Source of the DNA: Rhodosorus marinus
Lineage: Eukaryota > Rhodophyta > Stylonematophyceae > Stylonematales > Stylonemataceae
DNA length: 64,000 nt
Assembly: GCA_029953675.1 (NCBI GenBank)
Contig: JAMWBK010000001.1
Location: forward strand, 471,001 to 535,000
Direction of reading: 5' to 3'
In this document: positions 53,654 to 64,000 of the stretch, in pieces
Layout: every line of letters starts with the position of its first letter
How positions within the stretch are numbered: the stretch's first letter is position 1
The notes under the pieces: generated by a model
Told to the model about the DNA's origin: nothing
Database searches by the model: none
Seen by the model: only the letters and a program-made list of their open reading frames with translations
Translations under genes and position numbers: made by a program

Positions 53654-55115
53654 CCATCAGAGCATGCATCCTCGTCGAAAGTGGAAGATACGAGCCGCGG
53701 CAAGCAAAGTTTTGACCAGATCTTTAAGAATCCAGCAACGATGAAATCCAAACTCACGCCTCGCTTGCTCTTTTTCCGAAACACACGACAAGCGGATGCG
53801 GTCAAACGTGTTCCACGGCCGAAGCTCCTTGCCTCAACTCGATCAGCATCGAAGACGATCAATTAGGGTTTCGAACACCAGACAGCATCCAATACGGGAT
53901 CTAATTCTAATCGACAGAAATATCCGAAACGAAGCTCTACCACGTGATGCCTATGGCCTGTCTTCACCTACAAGTACCGCCCTCCCCACCAGGATCGAAT
54001 CGTTGCAAAACCGTCCACCGCACCTATGGAGTTGATTACCGGTGTCCATTTCGGAATGTCATTTCTGGTCCTTGGTATGGATCTGTTGGAATCGAGAATA
54101 TTGTGCCGTCCATCAAAGGAAGTCCAAAAGTGCAGGGGATTCAACAGCACGTTCACGTCGGGGAAACGGCAGCCTTTGCTCGACTGGCAATGAAAACGAG
54201 GGGTGTTGATTACACTCAAACTCAAATAAAATTATAAGCTTCACGCACTTTTTTGAATAATTATTTTCTCTATTCATAGGCCCCGCAACATGATTACGTG
54301 CATTCATTGGCTTGTCTTATTTTTTTATCCAATTATCATATGTACGTATCTTTGGTAATATTTTATTGGATAGGTCCTATTTCTGTTAGCCAATGATGTA
54401 CTGTAGAGGATGGTTTGACGTTGTGCGAGAGGAGCATTGGAAAGCTTTTTTTCGACACTGGATGGGGTTAGCGGAGGACAAGATTTGAGAAGACGAATAA
54501 GAGTCGCTATAATAGCTCATTTCCATCCGCAAATGGCTGGAAACTTCAGGCCAGGGTCTCACGGAAGGTGCGGTATGCATCCTCCCTGCGGGTGGATGCA
54601 TACCTCACAATTCTTTGTGGGAAACCCGTAAACTGGAGACAATCAAAGCCATGATAGTCCTCTGGAAATGTGCTAACATCCAAAGAGGCTCAACTTTGTG
54701 AAACACACCTTTAGGTTGTTCTGTGCAAGAGCTGAGTTCCCTCCAATCCGAGAGACGGAAACGGTCCTTGTCGCCGACGGACCTCCGCCCAGTTAAAAAG
54801 CATAAGTTTGCTTTTAATAGTAAAGAAACTTCTATTCGGCCTACAGCACCTCAAAGAAAGTCATCTTGCTCACATATTGGTTTGCATATAAATTACTCGA
54901 TGCGGGAAGCAAAGAGCTTTCAGGTTCATCTTCGAGCCCACATCAGCTTCGCCCATGCGGGGTTCTTCTCGTGCAGCGAATCTCTCCAAGTCTCGAAACG
55001 GTGCAACCTTTTGAGAGAAAAACTTTTTTTGTTTTCGTTTTCGACTGCTCTTGTGTTACCATTCAATGTGGATTTGCGTTCGAAACGAATGCTCCGCGGA
55101 ACGAAACGGGAATTG
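53654..55115. other. Spacer with a hairpin
   Basis: About 1.4 kb between PRORP and MIS18. It contains the hairpin at 54572-54604. A plus-strand frame near 54723-54900 reads ERRKRSLSPTDLRPVKKHKF but has no ATG or supporting exons. Nothing else is seen. Confidence 0.4.
54572..54604 (+). other. 11-bp perfect hairpin
   Basis: GGTATGCATCC (54572-54582) is exactly complementary to GGATGCATACC (54594-54604) with an 11-nt loop. Function is unknown. Confidence 0.65.
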
Positions 55116-55592
55116 CTAGTGTTTCTCCCCCACTTTCTGCTTCTTCGGGGCGCTGCCTCCTTCCAGCTTCGATATTCGCTTATCAAGAGCCAGAACAACC
55201 ATCTGTAAAGCTGTTATCATATTATCTTGATCCAGTAGATGTCCCTCACCTCCCTCCCTGGATGCATCACCCAAACGATATATTTGAATCGCATCCAGGT
55301 CCAGGGAATACAAACCCTTCAATAACTCGACCTCTGTCGGGAGCTTCAAGTACATCTTCCCAACATTCAGAGAACACCTCTTACACTTGAGGTCATTGTA
55401 AGCTGCGCCATCCTCCACTCCTCCCTTTACTATCTTGACTTGTTGTACAGAAATTTCCACCGAGCTCACCCTTTTCAGCGCCAAGCGACGATTCTCAGTG
55501 TCCGAAATTGTCAATGTAAGCGAGTCCCCCAGAATCTCACGACATCCAACACACTGATACACACAAAGCGTCCTCGTCTGTGCTCCTACCAT
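55116..55592 (-). CDS. MIS18-family (Yippee-fold) centromere protein
   Basis: Intronless 158-aa protein. The Yippee/Mis18 domain carries both zinc-binding CxxC pairs: CVGC in VYQCVGCREILGDSLTL and CKRC in NDLKCKRCSLNVGKMYL. The family closing block LYSLDLDAIQIYRLG follows. A C-terminal helix (DNMITALQMVVLALDKRISK) resembles the oligomerising coiled coil of MIS18 alpha and beta, and the basic tail ends PKKQKVGEKH. In fungi and animals MIS18 licenses centromeres for CENP-A loading. The helix argues for MIS18 over a plain Yippee or cereblon-type protein, which would lack it. The length is near that of fungal Mis18. Confidence 0.85.
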   Translation of the reverse strand: MVGAQTRTLCVYQCVGCREILGDSLTLTISDTENRRLALKRVSSVEISVQQVKIVKGGVEDGAAYNDLKCKRCSLNVGKMYLKLPTEVELLKGLYSLDLDAIQIYRLGDASREGGEGHLLDQDNMITALQMVVLALDKRISKLEGGSAPKKQKVGEKH

Positions 55593-56552
55593 GATCTACC
55601 AACAATGAACAAAACCTCTTGCCCAATACGGAAAGAAACCCTCCACCCCCCACAGCACAACAGCCCTCTCCGCAAAGCCTTTCAAATAGAATATCTGACG
55701 AGGCAGTCTTCAAATCATACCCGAGACGATAATGACGGAGACAGTCGCCAAAAAGAAAACAACGAGGAGCTCGCAAAAGCAACCGGTATCCAAGCGGGAA
55801 AAGCCTCCTCGAACTGGAAACCCCAATCCCATCCCCAACCTTTAATCCCTCAGCGCTCTACTGGCAACCACCCCACCGATTGTGAACTACATGACAGCCT
55901 TTGCTACTGAAGAAGGTCGATATGAAGGCCGCAACCCCACCTGAACGAAACCTGCTTGAAGAAGATAGAGCACCATGTAATTCTGTCCCGCCTTCAAATC
56001 GTTACTGGTGGGTAAAGTTTTAATGGACATGCTTAGGCTGGGGGAGTGTGCGGGGAATTTTGTCCCTTTTGTTACTTTAGTTTTCACAATCCTCTGAGCC
56101 TGGCATTACCTCTATGGCCTGTTCGAAAACCCGTGACACATCATGAACCAAGGCGAGAATGTATGTCTCAGTAGGTTCCCTTGCCTGTCGCGTGGATCCA
56201 TCATATTCAATTCAGCGAAGCTTTTCGGGTTCTCTGTTCTTCGATAGATAATGGAAATCTACAGGTGGAGGGGACTCCTGCAGCAAAAGCGACTAAGGTT
56301 GGTTCTGGCGGAGCCGAGTTCGGGTTCCGCTGGTTCCTTTTTAAGGCGTTACCCACCTCTCGTCCTAATCCGAAAATAGTCCAGAGTCGGTATCCACATC
56401 TTGGTATCTACATGTTAGTTTAAGAGGACCCGTCGAAACCCATCAACGGGTTGCACAACTCATTGACTGGCTCTCGATACGCATGCTCCGGGCTTTAATG
56501 GAGGGCACAGGTGAATAAATAACTAGTTTGAGTCCGTGAATTCGGGCATTGA
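55593..56552. other. Spacer
   Basis: Between the MIS18 start and the RlmN stop codon, both on the minus strand. Open frames on the plus strand (55440-55910, 56181-56423) are low-quality. No gene is called. Confidence 0.4.
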
Positions 56553-58136
56553 TTACTGTACGAGTTGGAGCTTCGCAGCGAATTCCGGTGGAGGCCTCGT
56601 TCTCGGTGGCTCTGGGCGTTGTCCCAACAGGCCCAGTTGACCGCATGCTGCCATCTCGTCCGGCCCTCTGCTCGATCGATAGGTTGTAGCAACCCCTAAC
56701 TCTTCAAGTATTCCTTGGAGCTGGAGAGCTCGCTCATTGGGCACTGGTCTGAACTCAGACTTATCATGGGGATTGAACTGGATGAGGTTAACCTGATGGT
56801 ATTCGGCAACACAGCACCAGGCATCCAGTCAAAATAGGAAACGCCACAGAGAAGCACTGGTATTCTATAATCAACGCTAGCACACCTTTGAAGGGATCTT
56901 CTTGATGAGCCTCGCAATTCGAGTGGCGTCCTCATCAGCATCATTCACTCCAGCGAGGAGGACATACTCGAAGGTGACCAGCTTCTTATTCTCCCCGGAT
57001 GACGCAGCCTCCTCTAAGGCCTTCATGAGTACGTTAAGAGGATACTTCCTGTTAATCGGCATGATCCAGTTTCGTACTTCATCGGTAGTTGCGTTGAGGC
57101 TCACAGCCAAGTTCGCTCTACATTCCTTCAATACCATAAGAACCACAACTATGTGAGCAGACGAAAGAGTCGACGTCGATTTGCAAAGTGCTAAATGCAA
57201 ACGCGCCAGCAAAAAGCAGAATGGATGTACATCCAGAGTCACAACTGCTATTTTCAAGGGTGTTCAGAAAGTCTCAAGATTCTCATTTCGAGGTGAAGAA
57301 AACAAGAAACCCTCGAGGGATGGCCCGTGTAGACATACTTTGAAAAATCTGGGAATCTGTGACGCTACTCCAGAGGTAGATACCGTAACCTTCTTGTGGC
57401 TCATATTCAGCCCAGCCTTTGAAGTCAGTATGTTGCAGGCTCGAATGACGTTGTCAATGTTCTTGAAAGGTTCGCCCATTCCCTACAAAGCATTTCCAAA
57501 TTTTCGTCGCGCTTGAGAAGATCAGAGGGTTTCGTGATAGATCCTATTCAGCGAAATTTTTACCATAAAGACGATGTTGGAGATTCTGCGTTGGTCACTG
57601 TCAAAACGCCTCTTTGCGAGGATGGCCTGGTCAAGTATCTCGGCCAAAGTGAGGTTCCTCAAGAAACCCATTTTCGCTGTGTAGCAGAATTGGCAGTTGA
57701 GCGCACATCCAAGCTGGCTGGAGACACAAAGCGTCGTTCTGTCTTCACTTGGGATCCAGACCGATTCTATCCTTCCGCCCTGTCTCGGGTCAAAAAGCAA
57801 TTTCTTGGTCCCATCCCGAGACTCATGAACCGAGGTCAGTGAAATCTCACTCAATACAGTCGTCCGTTCTAGTTTGCTGCGAAGCGCCTTAGGCAAAGAC
57901 GTCATCGATTCAAACGAGCCCGCTAGAAGCTCAGGATTGTACATCCAGTCCCACAGCTGCTTTGCTCGAAACTTCCTCTCGCCCAAGGAAGTCAAGAACG
58001 TCCCTAGTTCTTCCCGGGACATATTCTTCAGCACCACTTTCTCGCCTGGGGTGCTCGATAACTCATCGCTCCTCAAAAACCGCTTGCTGCTGGCCTTCAG
58101 ACCACGCCAAGAAACTGTGGAGCTTGTAACTTTCAT
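56553..58136 (-). CDS. RlmN-type radical SAM rRNA/tRNA adenine-C2 methyltransferase
   Basis: Bacterial RlmN methylates C2 of A2503 in 23S rRNA and A37 of some tRNAs; eukaryotic copies are usually organellar. Exon 1 (58136-57564) and exon 2 (57482-57339) join in phase, then an exon at about 57140-56886, and the last (56792-56553). Hallmarks are KFRAKQLWDWMY, the radical-SAM cluster motif CALNCQFCYTAKMGF (C-x3-C-x2-C), VFMGMGEPFKNIDNVI across the first intron, VTVSTSGVASQIPRF, ANLAVSLNATTDEVRNWIMP, FEYVLLAGVNDADEDA and VNLIQFNPHDKSEFRPVP. The N-terminus (MKVTSSTVSWRGLKASSKRF) is basic and Ser-rich, consistent with plastid or mitochondrial targeting. The exact start of exon 3 is uncertain. The C-terminal Cys of the family lies in the MAACGQLG segment. 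Confidence 0.92.
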
Positions 58137-59325
58137 CTGCTCTCACCGCGACTCAGCAGTACCCAAGTCAGAGCATCATCGGCGGGCCCACCACTCACGT
58201 GGACAAAAGCACGAACGCAACGGGAGAACGAGATCAGTTATGCTCCCTTGGTTCAGAGCACTATTGCTAGCACCAAACTGGACACCGCCCTTGCTTTCTT
58301 AAAGGCCAGATTTCTTCCTAGTCCGAACCTAAGTCCTATCCTCTCCCACCCATCGTGCCAAAGAGCTTACGCGCATGCATATACCCATCAAACAGATAGA
58401 AACGGGATACAAATGCCACCCACCCAATTCAAGGCAATTTTCCCAGCCAATATAAGATGGCAACTGTTCCGGATCCTAGTCCACCAGATTTTCTGGCCAT
58501 ACCAAACCAGCTAATATTACCGCACTCAGTTCAACATAATTCCGGGGCAACACCGGGACCAATGCTCCAGACGGCAGGAAGCGGCGACCTCGTCTCCTCA
58601 TTGCTGCGGGGTCAAGTGAACCGGAGCCCGTACATGGCCCAGCTCACCGCTTTTTCCTCGCTAATGTTGTCGAACACGAGTCAGCACGGCGCTCTCGCTA
58701 AAATCGGGCCACCGCTCCGGACTGCAGATCGGTCTAATTCGGCGGCCAAAGCTGCCATTGTTACCCGGCCTCCCTGCAGTTGGCAATGTGAACAATCCTG
58801 CGTTTGCTTGAAACAGCAAGCTGCATATTGCTCAGCAGGACAACGGGTTCCAAGCAGTTCGTTTTTGAGCTGCATCATGCTAACATCCTACTAGGAAATA
58901 AAAAACCACCGGTTCCCCTGTGTGGAGAATGGACGGCTGGAGGCGGGCTTCGTCTGCCGTTTCTATTTCCTTTCACGAACGACCAGTAACCCCAGCCGCT
59001 AGTCGGACAGAAGGGTCGTCCTCGATTTCCGGTTTCTCCGTTCACAGTACTTGAGTGTCAAGCTAGAAAACATCTGTTTGTTGACGTCGTGTTCTTCTGT
59101 ACTCAACTGGGCGAGAGCGGAATAGATGACTTGCTCGGGTGCAGTGTTTACTCGACTCGTTCTCTTGATGTGGTGCACGCCACCCCAGGAATAAGAAGGT
59201 TAGGACGTGCACGACAATTCGACAAGAGACAGAAAAATACTTTCATGACGTAGGGGATACTACAAAGCAGTCATAGCGCAAGCAGAGCATGACCGTTGGG
59301 TGCTGTATTGAGCTGCTTCACGGAT
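58137..59325. other. Spacer around a possible small gene
   Basis: Apart from the frame at 58457-58894, listed separately, no gene is recognised here. The region includes the divergent upstream side of RlmN and the 3' side of enolase. Confidence 0.35.
58457..58894 (+). CDS. Possible disordered small protein or first exon
   Basis: An ATG frame of 145 codons starting MATVPDPSPPDFLAIPNQLI, 14 nt after a TATAAG-like sequence. Residues 1-90 look coding (SGDLVSSLLRGQVNRSPYMA, LTAFSSLMLSNTSQHGALAK), but the later part turns Cys-rich and unnatural. The real gene may splice out before 58760 into another frame. No family is recognised. Confidence 0.38.
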   Translation: MATVPDPSPPDFLAIPNQLILPHSVQHNSGATPGPMLQTAGSGDLVSSLLRGQVNRSPYMAQLTAFSSLMLSNTSQHGALAKIGPPLRTADRSNSAAKAAIVTRPPCSWQCEQSCVCLKQQAAYCSAGQRVPSSSFLSCIMLTSY

Positions 59326-61110
<1,785 letters not shown>

Positions 61111-63230
61111 TCTCAAACTCGTTATAGCACTGCTCTTAAACCTGAAACCCTTCCTCTCCAACAAATTCACTAATCTGTATTCGCTCCTCAACCACTTCCA
61201 AACAGCTACCATCTTCCTCCCCCCCAACCGCGCCCACCCCTCCTGAAAGGGAAGCTGCTTATGTGCTCTTCGTCAGGCTGTGATGGTGCCAAAATACGCG
61301 AGTCTCCGCCGTGCCCTCAAAAATATTTACAAAATCAGGAATTGTTAACGTACCACCAAATCGCATCATTTTGCAGGATATTGGATTTTCAAAGGAAAAT
61401 TCATCTCCGTCCTCACTCCCTTTCAAATTCCCCCCCCCCCTTTCCGATCATGCACGCCACGATCATCGTGCCAGAAGATGTTTCTAAAAACTCTCAAAAT
61501 ACAATAGTTGACCACCACGGAAGCCCGTTCTGTAGCTGGTTGACCACCCCCCCTATCGCTATAGATAAATCCGACGATCCACAATAGGAAACTGCTTGAT
61601 TTCGATTTACAATTTTTTAAAAATTATTTTTGTCGTATCTTTTCGACGGATCTGGTTGGACAGGCCATGCTTTGGCTTGAATGCTAACGGAAAATTCGCC
61701 AGTATTTTTTTATGTGTTTTGAAGAGGTTTCCTTGCCCCCCTCTACCACGCCCCTTGAGGACTTCGATCAAATCGAAACGTCACAAGATCTACCCCTTGC
61801 CAAAATATTTAATCATCGCCTACCATATTTTGGGAAATAAATAGAACACGAAATCGGATATTTCTGTTAGAGCAAATTCGCGTTGAACAAGAAGTCCGTC
61901 CCTGAGGTGAACAGTTGGAAGCCAATGCGTGCTGCGCCAGCTGTCACAAATATTCTGATTCCGACGTGGAAGGACGGGAATGGGCTTTTTAGGCGATCTG
62001 TAAATGGAAACAGGGACTACAGCGGATATGAGGCAGCTGGTATAGGTAAGCTTCTCACTGTAGGTTGCAGGGGAACACCTGATAAGCTCAATACTTCGCT
62101 CGTTAGCACTGTCGTTGTTGACCGAGAATCAACCAACACCCCCAACCGTCTCTGGTTCACCTCCGCGGAGGAAGAATTGCTTTCCCGAGGAGCGAACATT
62201 CCGGAAAGCAATTCCAGACCAATGTGGATACGCCACGTTCGAACGCGGAAGCATAAAACTCAACGGAGAGAAGACCCGCGAATGATTCTCGCGATCGCGA
62301 AAACAGTCTCGAAATCCAAACGAGCGCCTGAACCTCTCAACAAATCGGAATACCTCAATGACTAGCTTCGCAAACCGGTGTGAAACAACGGGCTGCACCG
62401 TATTCACAATCGTGAGGTGCCTCGTGGGACACTAAAGTTCCGTACATAACCACCTTGTGGTGGCACATGACTCTAGCAAGCTGCGCAACCCTGATTCTGC
62501 GATTTTCCATCACTGTCTTTTATACACCATGTTTACAGTATTTCAGATATCTTAGTGTATAATCAGCAGTACTCGTGAGTTCAAAAAAAATAAAATTCAA
62601 AAACGGGCTTATATCGATAAACCGATAATATACGGATTATAAGAAGCAAATATTTCTATATTCATAAATTATACAGTATATACGTTAAAAATATATGAAA
62701 AACAGTAGATGGATACCATATTCTGATTTTTAGTGCGGAGGTTTAGGAAGACGAACTGAAACGTTTGTGTTTTATGAAGTTTTATACTGTAGTATAGAGT
62801 AGTGTGCGGAGTAAAAGATGATTAGTCTGCACGTTGTTGATCTTGTTCTTGAAGTTTGGGTTTGTAACAGTTGATGGCTGGTAGTGCTGAGGAGGGAGGT
62901 GGACGCGAGTTGGGTTTGGATAGGGCCTTTCTGGACTGTCTTGTGTTACTAAAAAATCTGTATTTGGTATCATTGGTTTTTTGGGGGTTCGTTTCTTGCT
63001 GTTCGGCCGTTGAACTCGAACTGAGGGAAACGGAGATCTGGAGGCTTTCCAAAGTCTGTGATAGGCGAACGTTGCCCTTTTTCGATGCTGCTTTGCTGCT
63101 GGTTGTATTTTGCGACTTGAACTGGAGGAAACGACGATTTTTTAGTCTTGAAAGTCTGCGACAGACGTGTACGTGCTTTTCTCGGTTTTGTGGGTTCGCC
63201 GACGTGGAGATTGGCTAGCTTTCTTTTGAA
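61111..63230. other. Spacer with one weak open frame
   Basis: Contains a C-run at 61431-61441, A/T-rich tracts at 62580-62760 and the weak frame at 61925-62365. The frame at 62874-63222 (MAGSAEEGGGRELGLDRAFL) has an ATG but reads hydrophobic, Cys-rich low-quality sequence just before the next gene and is probably 5' leader. Confidence 0.35.
61925..62365 (+). CDS. Possible hypothetical protein
   Basis: ATG frame of 146 codons (MRAAPAVTNILIPTWKDGNG) with a reasonable coding-like C-terminal half: LWFTSAEEELLSRGANIPES, MWIRHVRTRKHKTQRREDPR and a Lys-rich end. No domain is recognised. A 92-codon minus-strand frame overlaps it. Weak support only. Confidence 0.28.
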   Translation: MRAAPAVTNILIPTWKDGNGLFRRSVNGNRDYSGYEAAGIGKLLTVGCRGTPDKLNTSLVSTVVVDRESTNTPNRLWFTSAEEELLSRGANIPESNSRPMWIRHVRTRKHKTQRREDPRMILAIAKTVSKSKRAPEPLNKSEYLND

Positions 63231-64000
63231 ATGGGTGCCGAGGACGCCTCGATTGAGAACGGTAGGACTTGGTTTATTTTTGGTATTGAGAGAATTGCCC
63301 TGGGGTGATGAATCTGTCTCAAAGGATAATTCGACGCTTCTTCTGTGAATTGCCGTTCTTTAGGTCCTCGGAGGAAGGAGATTGTTGTAGAAGACATTAG
63401 GGTGGTCAATGCTTCTGAGTCAGAGGATCCCAATGAGACGTTGCTGACGACTAATGTCGAGGGGGAAATGAGCATAAATTCGCTCGAGCCCGATGATACA
63501 GCTGTTTTGAAAGAGCTGCCTGCTGACGTGCACGAAACTATGCGGTCAAGTCCTCGTGTCAGGACGATCGACGCCAGCACTGAGTGGCTCGAAGACGATA
63601 TTAGAAAGAAGGAAACTTTGAGAAAGCGTCTTAAGGTATCTACCTTGACTGAAAATCATCTGTGTATGGGAAGAGCCTAGCAGTGTGCGCTGATCATGGT
63701 TCTCCTCACTCGTTTTTTTTCTGTGGAATCAAAAGCGCCTATGTGCTACTTTTGGGTGGTTGATTTTCATATTTCTAGGCGCGTGGACCGTGTTCTACGT
63801 CGTCTTCATGGTCTTCGTTTCGAAAGTTGACAACCTCGGCGCAGATGATTGGGGCTACTCGTTTGAGAAGAACGCCCCACCTGAGGTAAGGATCTTCAAG
63901 TACTAGAGGCTGGGGCTTGGCGTACGGGGAAGGGAGATCTTTCCCTCTGGTGCAAAACCTGCATTGCTGCGTCATTCACAACAATCTCAGCGATAAGTGC
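63231..64000 (+). CDS. Membrane protein, 5' part only
   Basis: Partial gene cut by the window edge. Exon 1 (63231-63261, MGAEDASIENG) joins exon 2 at 63364 in phase. Exon 2 encodes an acidic, soluble segment (KEIVVEDIRVVNASESEDPN, ASTEWLEDDIRKKETLRKRL). With a donor at 63664 it joins 63779-63885 in phase, giving AWTVFYVVFMVFVSKVDNLG, a hydrophobic helix, then WGYSFEKNAPPE before a GTAAGG donor. With a donor at 63636 the next exon would instead read a Ser/Arg-rich frame, so the join is provisional. An integral membrane protein with a ~115-residue cytosolic N-terminus is the favoured reading. No family can be named from this portion. Confidence 0.5.

Noticed and set aside
62874-63222. ATG frame MAGSAEEGGG... 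upstream of the last gene.
   Set aside because: Later sequence is an implausible hydrophobic, Cys/Phe-rich string and the next gene's start follows 9 nt later; more likely 5' leader.

Overview
The window is nuclear DNA of a photosynthetic, probably unicellular eukaryote. Most genes carry short GT-AG introns. One gene encodes a plastid-lumen precursor with a twin-arginine signal, and a single-domain MYB of the SHAQKYF type and a proteinaceous RNase P are present. A red alga fits best, but that assignment is inference. No prokaryotic operon logic is visible. Genes sit on both strands at about one per 2.5-3 kb and are separated by AT- or pyrimidine-rich spacers.

Layout. 0-13 kb: adenosylhomocysteinase (+), a type I membrane protein with beta-propeller-like repeats (-), a degenerate CCCTGA minisatellite, a Lys-rich nucleolar-type protein (+), a thylakoid-lumen protein (-), a Ty3/gypsy reverse-transcriptase relic (+) and a copine (-). 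14-30 kb: a divergent pair (107-aa novel protein / METTL2-6-8-type tRNA m3C methyltransferase), an intact IS630/Tc1-mariner-like transposase, a CWC21/SRRM2-type splicing factor, a possible small secreted protein, a GPATCH4-like G-patch protein, a nucleoredoxin-like thioredoxin and the IMP 5'-nucleotidase ISN1. 29-39 kb: three tandem intronless C2H2 zinc-finger paralogues, all on the minus strand, in a repeat-rich accessory segment. 40-64 kb: a seven-exon helical (possibly hemerythrin-like) protein, PDS5, a SHAQKYF-type MYB, PRORP, a MIS18/Yippee protein, an RlmN-type radical SAM methyltransferase, enolase and the 5' part of a membrane protein cut by the window edge.

The housekeeping genes are unrelated in pathway: methyl cycle and glycolysis, RNA processing and modification (CWC21, PRORP, METTL, RlmN, GPATCH4), and chromosome cohesion and centromere function (PDS5, MIS18). 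The most unusual part is the zinc-finger cluster. Two copies share an almost identical N-terminal domain and upstream region, but their linker and finger regions have diverged strongly. A reverse-oriented fragment related to the upstream region of one copy lies between them. Exon joins were checked by reading phase where coordinates are given. Several genes (4.5 kb membrane protein, Lys-rich protein, PDS5 middle, RlmN exon 3) retain unresolved joins, stated in their entries.
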